Assembly: GCA_905203765.1 (NCBI GenBank)
Contig: CAJKXC010000013.1
Location: 1-62,948, forward strand
Reading direction: 5' to 3'
Length of the DNA stretch: 62,948 nucleotides
From: an uncultured Bacteroides sp.
GTDB lineage: Bacteria; Bacteroidota; Bacteroidia; Bacteroidales; Bacteroidaceae
A program made the position numbers and the translations under genes. Shown here one piece after another: positions 56,734-62,948 of the stretch. The notes below the pieces were generated by a model. That model searched no databases. It was given only the letters and a program-made list of their open reading frames with translations, and was not told the DNA's origin. Each line of letters opens with the position of its first letter. The stretch's first letter is position 1.

Positions 56734-58230
56734 TTATTTCTGTAAATTTGGATTGTTTGTTATTTCTCGTTCTGGAATCTCAAATACCAGTCGGGAGTCA
56801 TCGTATGCAATTGTTTCACCTGTCAATGCATAGTTATTTTCACCACGTACCATTGATTTGTGGAAACGTTTTAGCGTGAGTAATCCACGTCCTTCAGCCC
56901 ACATTTCAACACGCCAGTTGAAGTATATGTTTTCCAACAGTTGGTCTGCATTCATGTTCTCTACTTGTTCTGCTACAGTTTGGTCACGTTGCTCCAATAA
57001 TGCCTTCAAGGTCGCTTTTGCTTCAGCCAGATGCCCTGTCCGTGCATTAGCTTCTGCATTTATCAGATACATTTCTTCAACTCTCATATAGACGATGTCG
57101 TTTGTCCATGTACGGTCTCCCATTGCCTTTCTTCCAGCATCATAGAATTTGTACCAGCTAATCAATGGTGCACCATTATGAAACCATAATTTACGGGTAT
57201 CTGATTCGGGAATCTCATTATACAGATTCTGATCAATCATCTTATAATCACCGGCAGAACAGTAGCTATAAGTAAAATAATCTACCTGTCCCCAAAAAGT
57301 AGGCAAGCCTCCAGTGTTATCTTTAGTTATATCAAATGCCCACATCCACGAACCGATATTTATGCTACGGAATCCTGACTCGATAATTTCAGTTTCACTC
57401 ATTAGTGGATAACTGGAATTCTTGATTATGTCGGAAGTCAGAGCAGCAGCATTCTCATATTCTCCTTTTGTCAGATAAGCATAAGCAAGGATACCTTTAG
57501 CTGTCCACTGATCAATTTGATCTTTTGTTCCATTCGAGCGACCGATGCCTTCTTCTTCTAACTTTTCAAGAATCTCAATTGCTTCTTTCAAATCTGTAAT
57601 GACGCGTTCATATACTTCTTCTATAGTAGAAAGGCCCAATGTTTCTGCTGTTGCCTGAGTACGGTAAAGCGGTATGGCCTTGGCATTTTTATCTTCAGCA
57701 TACGGTTTTGCATATAAGTTAACCAGATTAAAATAAGAGTGTGCTCTTAGTGCTTTGGCTTGAGCAAAATAATTCTGGTTATCTTCATTTTCGGGCACAT
57801 TCTCATCCCCCCCAACAGTATCAAATATCTCATTGCAGGCTTTGATGATGCGATAATAATATCTCCATAACATATAGGTTCTGTTCTTGGTTGTTGTGTT
57901 ACACTGTAGTCTGGCAGCATCACTAAACCAACCATAGGTTTCGCCACTCATCGCCATATCTCCACTCATTAAGTCGGTAGCTATATCTATAGACTTCTGC
58001 CCAAAGTCATCATGATTGGTTGTGCCGCCTGTTTTCCATGCAAAAGTTGTAGAATAAGTACCTAATGCCTGACCTAACATGATGTTAGGGTTCCATACTG
58101 CATTTTCTTTAATTTGATCAGAAGAAATGTATCCATTGGGATCTTCCTCAAGAAAAGAATCTTTACAACCTGAAAACACTAAGGCTGCCAGTACAGAATA
58201 AGTTGTTATCTTATATATTATACTTCTCAT
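56734..58230 (-). CDS. SusD/RagB-family surface lipoprotein (cassette 2)
   Basis: The 498-residue protein has a lipoprotein signal ending FSGC (Cys22), then KDSFLEEDPNGYISSDQI, typical of the SusD N-terminus. Further family features are LRAHSYFNLVNLYAKPYAED, WTAKGILAYAYLTKGEYENAAALT, YMRVEEMYLINAEANAR and the C-terminal IYFNWRVEMWAEGRGLLTLKRF. It is only distantly similar to the SusD of cassette 1, so the two cassettes probably bind different ligands. The start is 20 bases after the SusC stop. Confidence 0.92.
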   Translation of the reverse strand: MRSIIYKITTYSVLAALVFSGCKDSFLEEDPNGYISSDQIKENAVWNPNIMLGQALGTYSTTFAWKTGGTTNHDDFGQKSIDIATDLMSGDMAMSGETYGWFSDAARLQCNTTTKNRTYMLWRYYYRIIKACNEIFDTVGGDENVPENEDNQNYFAQAKALRAHSYFNLVNLYAKPYAEDKNAKAIPLYRTQATAETLGLSTIEEVYERVITDLKEAIEILEKLEEEGIGRSNGTKDQIDQWTAKGILAYAYLTKGEYENAAALTSDIIKNSSYPLMSETEIIESGFRSINIGSWMWAFDITKDNTGGLPTFWGQVDYFTYSYCSAGDYKMIDQNLYNEIPESDTRKLWFHNGAPLISWYKFYDAGRKAMGDRTWTNDIVYMRVEEMYLINAEANARTGHLAEAKATLKALLEQRDQTVAEQVENMNADQLLENIYFNWRVEMWAEGRGLLTLKRFHKSMVRGENNYALTGETIAYDDSRLVFEIPEREITNNPNLQK

Positions 58231-58250
58231 ATTTTATTGCTTTAATTTAG

Positions 58251-61200
58251 TTAGAATTGAATCTTGATACCTCCCATGATAGTACTCAATGGAGCATATT
58301 GGCTTCTGTCGGAACTGCCGGAGTCTTCATTCGGGTCTGTGCTGACAGTGTTACCCGCCATTGAGACAAAGCCCTTGCGAGCCGAGATAAACAGTAAATT
58401 GTCTCCTGAAACATAGAGAGACAGGGAACCAATATTCATTTTATTCATCCAGCTCTTCGGGAAAGTGTAAGACAGTCTCACATTAGACAGATTTAAATAA
58501 GAACGGCTTGTAATAAAACGAGTTGAAGTAGCATTGGCATATTCGTCATATCCGGATGTTAAACGAGGAACATCTGTGATGTCACCAGGATTTTGCCAGC
58601 GCTTTTCTATATCCTTATGCCAATTACCAGAACCGGGAGTGTTATCTGCCATTAAAGTAGCATATACTCCATCATAAGCATACCCGCCTAAGCTATAAGA
58701 GAATGTGGTACTCAATTGGAAACCTTTGACATCGAGATCAAAACCGAAACCTCCTTGCAAAGTAGGAATTCCAGATTTTCCTACATATTTCTTAGTTGCA
58801 CTATTATAATCGGATGTTTTTTCAACTTCCAGGCGTTCAATCTTATTGTTTTGCTGGTATGTCACCATATCAGTGATCAAGTCTCTGTCTCCATTAGCTT
58901 TTACATTATAATATGCATTATATAATGCTATACCCGTTTCCGGATCAACGCCGGCATACTCTCTTGTGTAGAAATCATATAGGGAATGATTCTTTGACCA
59001 ACCATATGCTCCTTGAATTTCCAACGGTTTTTCTTTTCCTGTTGTATCATCTATTGGCATTTTGGTCATCTTGTTTGTATAGTGTCCACCGTTTAAACGA
59101 ACATCTAAATTCACATCGTTTGTTTTTACAATATGTGCCGTCAAAGAGAATTCTACACCTCTATTAACCATTTTACCGTCATTTACTGGATATTGAGCAT
59201 ACCCCAATGATGGGGACACCTGCTTCAAGAACAACATATCTTTAGTGGTTTTATTGTAATATTCTACTTCACCTTCTAAGATATCGGCAATGTTAAACTC
59301 AAAACCAGTATTCCACGTTTCACTGCGTTCCCATGTCAGATTGGGATTACCTTTGTACTTAAAACTGAAACTAATTTCATCATTCAGATTACCAATTGTG
59401 TACAAATCATTGTAAGGATAATAACCGGCAACTGTAGGACTCGTAATAAAGTCCTGGTTGCCTAATACACCCCAACTCAACTTGTACTTCAAGTTCTTCA
59501 GCCAAGTTATATCTCTCATGAGATCTTCATTAGTAATGGCCCAAGCAGCACCAACAGAGCCGAAAGTACCCCATTTCTGTCCTTTGGCAAAGCGTGAAGA
59601 ACCATCGCGTCTCAAGGTTCCATGCAAGAAATATTTGTCGTTATAATCATATCTTATTTGTCCGAAGTAACTTTCCATATCAAAACCATAAGTTTCGGAA
59701 TCCATATAGTCCATAATTACAGCATTTGACCATTCGGTATTATTGGGGCGAACAATCTTGGATTTCTGCCCATAATTGTCAGATGATTTATAGAAAGTAG
59801 ATTCGTGAGCGACAAACGCATCAAAGTTATGCATTCCGAAACTTTTCTTCCACGCCAAAATCTGATTTGAGGTGAAGCTAACAAACGTACTCATATTCTT
59901 GAAAATACGTCCCAAGCCTTCTGCATCACCATAATACGGATTGGTCAATTCATTATTCTTTGTACCTAGATATTGCAATCCTAAGTTAACCGTAGCTTTA
60001 AAATCCTTCAAGAAGGTTGCTTCAACCATTGCATTCCCGTTGAATGAATGTGATTGATACTCATTTTTGTCCAACTGGATTGCTCCGGCAGGATTCACGC
60101 CCGAAGCATAAGGGCGACCATATCCGGCATTCATACCATAGTCATACAAGTATCCTCCGATTACATTATCTTTTATTTTGTTTCCATTTTCATCGCGTTG
60201 GAATACAGGGAACATAGCAGGCATGAAGTTGATAAATTGGAAACCGTTGTTCATGTTATCACCTTGTCCGGGTTTATTCAGTTCCATATAGCTATATGCC
60301 ATATTAACATTAGACTTCAGCCATGAAGTAATATCTTGAGATAAATTAGAGCGTGCATTGAAGCGTTCAAAGTCTGATCCGATATAATAACCCTCATCCT
60401 TTAAATATCCGAAAGAAGTATAATGCGCCAATTTTTCGCTACCCCCTGAAATCTTAACATTAGCTTCCATCTTCTGTCCGGTGCGGAATATGTAATCCTC
60501 CCATTTTTCAGGAGTATATCTGCGAGAAACTCCAGCCTTCACTTTCCCGGTAGCTGGATCTATCAAATCAACTCCCTGGGCATTCCACATATTATATACA
60601 GGAGCAATACCATAATCAGGATCAAAAAGATCCTCACTAGCAAATTGCTTAGCTGTAGCTTCATCTTTGGGATTATTCGTACGGTACATATATTTATTCT
60701 TTATGCCTTCCCAAGTCAACCCAATAAACTGTTCCGGGTTATCCATCGTGTCATAAAGAGGAATAATACGAGTGTTGATACCGTATTTCACGTTCGCTTC
60801 TACTTGAGTCTTGCCTTTTTTACCTCTTTTTGTTGTCAACAAAATCACACCGTTAGCTGCTCTCGAGCCATAAAGCGCAGTAGCAGTAGCATCCTTTAAT
60901 ACTGTTGTTGTTTCTATATCAGACGGATCTATTCCACTCAAATCAGAACCAAATGGAATACCATCAACTACATATAATGGTGCACGGCTTGAATTCACAG
61001 AACCTAATCCGCGAATACGTATGCTTGCATTTGACCCTGGCTGACCACTTGTCGATACCACTTGCACACCTGCAACTTCACCTGTCAGTGCTTTAGATAA
61101 TTCTGATGGGTTTTTGTTAGCAATACGGTCTCCTTTGATTTCTGTAGCTGAACCTGTAAAAGATCTCTTCGTTGCTGTACCATAGGCTACTACTACTACT

Positions 61201-61373
61201 TCATCTAGAAGCTCAGCGTCATTCCGCATTACGACTCTTACATGAGGTTTGATCGCCACTTCCTGGGTTTGCATACCAATGTACGAAATCACTAAAGTTT
61301 TCGCAGAACTACAAGGGGTGTATATCTCTGATATACAAATTCTTATATTTTTGATAGTACTTGTCGTTTTCAA
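58251..61373 (-). CDS. SusC/RagA TonB-linked outer-membrane protein, 5'-truncated silent cassette (cassette 2)
   Basis: The 1040-residue reading starts at a TTG (61373). Its first 25 residues (KTTSTIKNIRICISEIY) are unlike a signal peptide. True SusC homology starts at SSAKTLVISYIGMQTQ, the same point as in cassette 1. The rest is complete: DAELLDEVVVVAYGTATKRSFTGSA, SIRIRGLGSVNSSRAPLYVVDGIPF, DATATALYGSRAANGVILLTTK, a long barrel and MGGIKIQF. No ATG, no export signal and no promoter on this strand are visible. I annotate it as a silent or partial SusC gene. Confidence 0.88.
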   Translation of the reverse strand: MKTTSTIKNIRICISEIYTPCSSAKTLVISYIGMQTQEVAIKPHVRVVMRNDAELLDEVVVVAYGTATKRSFTGSATEIKGDRIANKNPSELSKALTGEVAGVQVVSTSGQPGSNASIRIRGLGSVNSSRAPLYVVDGIPFGSDLSGIDPSDIETTTVLKDATATALYGSRAANGVILLTTKRGKKGKTQVEANVKYGINTRIIPLYDTMDNPEQFIGLTWEGIKNKYMYRTNNPKDEATAKQFASEDLFDPDYGIAPVYNMWNAQGVDLIDPATGKVKAGVSRRYTPEKWEDYIFRTGQKMEANVKISGGSEKLAHYTSFGYLKDEGYYIGSDFERFNARSNLSQDITSWLKSNVNMAYSYMELNKPGQGDNMNNGFQFINFMPAMFPVFQRDENGNKIKDNVIGGYLYDYGMNAGYGRPYASGVNPAGAIQLDKNEYQSHSFNGNAMVEATFLKDFKATVNLGLQYLGTKNNELTNPYYGDAEGLGRIFKNMSTFVSFTSNQILAWKKSFGMHNFDAFVAHESTFYKSSDNYGQKSKIVRPNNTEWSNAVIMDYMDSETYGFDMESYFGQIRYDYNDKYFLHGTLRRDGSSRFAKGQKWGTFGSVGAAWAITNEDLMRDITWLKNLKYKLSWGVLGNQDFITSPTVAGYYPYNDLYTIGNLNDEISFSFKYKGNPNLTWERSETWNTGFEFNIADILEGEVEYYNKTTKDMLFLKQVSPSLGYAQYPVNDGKMVNRGVEFSLTAHIVKTNDVNLDVRLNGGHYTNKMTKMPIDDTTGKEKPLEIQGAYGWSKNHSLYDFYTREYAGVDPETGIALYNAYYNVKANGDRDLITDMVTYQQNNKIERLEVEKTSDYNSATKKYVGKSGIPTLQGGFGFDLDVKGFQLSTTFSYSLGGYAYDGVYATLMADNTPGSGNWHKDIEKRWQNPGDITDVPRLTSGYDEYANATSTRFITSRSYLNLSNVRLSYTFPKSWMNKMNIGSLSLYVSGDNLLFISARKGFVSMAGNTVSTDPNEDSGSSDRSQYAPLSTIMGGIKIQF
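61270..61330. other. Shared junction block at the 5' end of SusC cassette 2 (candidate recombination site)
   Basis: It corresponds to 56162-56222; the identical core is 61294-61316, with the same AGTT-N7-AACT dyad. Both copies have the same orientation, so recombination between them would delete or exchange rather than invert. An inverted partner would have to be outside the window. Confidence 0.7.
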
Positions 61374-61449
61374 TATTCATCATTCTCATCGTATCCAGAA
61401 GAGCTTTCTGTAAATCAGGCTCTACCTGATTGTTACCTATTAATGGCAT
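61317..61449 (-). other. 46-codon open frame ending at the cassette 2 junction
   Basis: From ATG 61449 the minus strand reads MPLIGNNQVEPDLQKALL, then DTMRMMNIENDKYYQKYKN, then LYIRDIHPL and a TAG inside the junction. Its last 17 residues resemble the frame before cassette 1 (KFLSKYKSLYIRHIHTL). It may be the displaced end of another gene, or a small gene across the recombination site. No domain is recognised. Confidence 0.4.
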
Positions 61450-61598
61450 AATATCTTAATAAACAGCATACTATATTCCTATATTCATGTTGTTAGCTGT
61501 ATTAATAATATACTTCTTCTTTTTCACCTAAGATATTCTCTACATATTTTATCATGAAACAAGACTTAAATAGAACTTAATAAAGACTGTTATAATAC

Positions 61599-61629
61599 TT
61601 GCATTATAATAAGATTATAATTATCTTTG
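61599..61629 (+). promoter_or_regulatory. Promoter of the AAA ATPase gene
   Basis: TTG at 61599-61601 and TATCTTTG at 61622-61629 are 20 bases apart. The ATG at 61647 follows after 17 bases. Confidence 0.65.
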
Positions 61630-61646
61630 TATAAAACATTCATATA

Positions 61647-62774
61647 ATGGAAAAGATAAACCCTTTTATCACCAATGGTTATGTATCGGCAGAATATTTC
61701 TGTGATCGTATTACTGAAACTGAAATGTTAACTCGCTATGTTATAAACGGGAATAATGTGGCATTAATATCCCCGCGGCGTTTAGGCAAAACCGGTCTGA
61801 TAGAACATTGCTTTCATCAACAGTGTATAAAGGATAAATATTATACATTTCTGGTTGATATATATGCAACCAAAAACCTGCAGGAATTTGTTTTTGAGCT
61901 TGGAAAAGGAATTTTAAATGGCTTGAAACCACGAGGACGAAAGGCATGGGATTTGTTTTTAAGCTGCTTGTCATCACTTAAAACCGGTATATCGTTTGAT
62001 TTTGCAGGAAACCCAAGTTGGAATTTAGAGATGGGAGATATAAAGACACCTGCCATTACCTTGGACGAGATATTTCATTATCTGGAACAAGCCAACAAAC
62101 CTTGTTTGGTTTCTATTGATGAGTTTCAAGTTATAGCAAAATATCCAGAAAAGAATGTCGAGGCTATGTTACGAACCCATATCCAGCATTGTACGAATGC
62201 AAAGTTTATATATGCAGGTTCTCAACGCCACATGATGGGAGAAATATTCACGAGTCCGGCGCGTCCTTTTTATCAAAGTACGGCTATCATGGAGCTGCGT
62301 CCTATTGATGTACAGGTATATACGGAGTTTATTAAAAAACATTTTTCGGCAAACCATAAAAGCATTACGGACGAAACCGTTCATAAGGTTTATGAACGCT
62401 TCGAGGGCATTACATGGTATATTCAGTTTGTAGCTAATTCATTATATACCATGACGGCTGACAGTGAACTATGTACAGTGGATAGGGTGGATGTAGCGGT
62501 CGATAATATTTTGTCCCAATTGAACTTCACATATTCTTCTCTTCTTTACCAGCTTCCTCCTAAGCAGAAAGAAGTCTTGATAGCTATCTGCAAAGAGGGA
62601 AAAGCCAAAGAAATCACTTCTTCCAGATTTCTGAAGACTTATAAGTTAACAGCCAGTTCGGTACAGGGTGGTATAAAGGGATTATTGGATAAAGATTTTG
62701 TTACTTGTGAATTAGGAGAATATAGAGCGTATGATAAATTCTTCGAAATCTGGCTGATGAATCAGTTTAAATAA
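61647..62774 (+). CDS. AAA family ATPase (archaeal-ATPase/STAND-like), function unknown
   Basis: The 375-residue protein starts MEKINPFITNGYVSAEYFCDR and has a P-loop-like SPRRLGKTGLIEH near 50, Walker B CLVSIDEFQVIAKY near 153, and a sensor-type IYAGSQRHMM near 195. A C-terminal winged-helix-like region follows (YQLPPKQKEVLIAICKEG, LTASSVQGGIKGLLDKDFV). This matches the archaeal-type ATPases abundant in Bacteroides, whose role is not known. It has its own promoter, is divergent from SusC cassette 2, and is not a recombinase. Confidence 0.85.
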   Translation: MEKINPFITNGYVSAEYFCDRITETEMLTRYVINGNNVALISPRRLGKTGLIEHCFHQQCIKDKYYTFLVDIYATKNLQEFVFELGKGILNGLKPRGRKAWDLFLSCLSSLKTGISFDFAGNPSWNLEMGDIKTPAITLDEIFHYLEQANKPCLVSIDEFQVIAKYPEKNVEAMLRTHIQHCTNAKFIYAGSQRHMMGEIFTSPARPFYQSTAIMELRPIDVQVYTEFIKKHFSANHKSITDETVHKVYERFEGITWYIQFVANSLYTMTADSELCTVDRVDVAVDNILSQLNFTYSSLLYQLPPKQKEVLIAICKEGKAKEITSSRFLKTYKLTASSVQGGIKGLLDKDFVTCELGEYRAYDKFFEIWLMNQFK

Positions 62775-62948
62775 TTTACCAAGTTCTTAGAGCCTGCAAG
62801 ATGAAAAAAGGGATATAATAACAAAAGGGGATGTGTCAAAATAGGCATATCTCTGCTCGATAAATATGCCCCAGTTCACTACATTCAAGATACAAAAGAG
62901 GTTGTGTCAAAATGCTGGCACAACCTCTTTTCATCTTTTACAGTCCGG
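62775..62948. other. Right-edge intergenic DNA with a strong stem-loop
   Basis: AAAAGAGGTTGTG and CACAACCTCTTTT (about 62895-62933) form a 13-bp stem that looks like a terminator. GATGTGTCAAAATA and GTTGTGTCAAAATG are similar words 68 bases apart, and GGCATAT/ATATGCC is an inverted pair between them. Such GGTTGTGTCAAAA words occur near ends of some Bacteroides insertion sequences, but no transposase is in view. Confidence 0.5.

Noticed and set aside
62820..62935. Insertion-sequence end
   Set aside because: GTGTCAAAA words and a stem-loop alone are not enough without a transposase or target duplication; a terminator explains the stem.

Overview
The window comes from a Bacteroides-type genome (order Bacteroidales). 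The signs are a menaquinone operon ordered menF-D-B-C-E, SusC/SusD outer-membrane pairs, a GldH lipoprotein, fimbrillin/FISUMP and RteC-family proteins, lipoproteins with a short signal ending in Cys, and many promoters of the TTTG-N19/20-TAnnTTTG type. The left third is GC-rich housekeeping DNA. The right end (about 50,700 to 62,800) is clearly more AT-rich and carries accessory surface genes. No rRNA, CRISPR array, complete insertion sequence or integrase was seen.

Layout. 1-4.8 kb: menaquinone operon (end of menF, menD, menB, menC, menE). 5-8 kb: radA and an FAD oxidoreductase. 8-11.3 kb: a LuxR-type regulator and a TonB-dependent receptor. 11.3-12.2 kb: a non-coding stretch with a 22-bp repeat array and a frameshifted XRE-type regulator that keeps two palindromic operators. 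12.2-16 kb: zinc-ribbon membrane protein, U32 peptidase and metA (all minus). 16.3-22.3 kb: fimbrillin/FISUMP lipoprotein, metF, holB, a PSP1-domain gene and gldH. 22.4-29 kb: ansA, then a threonine operon with a Thr-containing leader peptide (thrA, an apgM-type homoserine kinase candidate, thrC). 29-34.5 kb: toxin-antitoxin pair, EamA exporter and a thiamin-scavenging operon under a TPP riboswitch (TonB receptor, PnuC-family transporter, thiamin pyrophosphokinase). 34.6-41.3 kb: MscS channel, small proteins, DUF1062 protein, orphan RteC homologue, sensor histidine kinase. 41.6-50.6 kb: Fe-alcohol dehydrogenase, methyltransferase, PHP phosphoesterase, tRNA-Lys, AI-2E transporter, tdk, rsmI, coiled-coil lipoprotein, yjjG-like phosphatase, marC. 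50.7-61.4 kb: two tandem SusC/SusD cassettes. 61.6-62.8 kb: an AAA ATPase.

Most notable observations. (1) Both SusC genes are cut off at the same point. They have no ATG, signal peptide or N-terminal domain, and they share a 23-bp identical block at the break that contains AGTT-N7-AACT. They look like silent cassettes of a recombinase-driven surface-protein switch whose expression site lies outside the window. (2) Five intergenic arrays with unrelated sequences all have a period of exactly 22 bp and internal dyad symmetry, and each lies 3' of a gene. (3) A palindromic element of about 87 bp is inserted in frame, read in the same frame, in two neighbouring genes of the threonine operon. (4) A dispersed repeat forms nested or interleaved inverted arms beside menE/radA and luxR/TonB, and supplies the last codons of menE.
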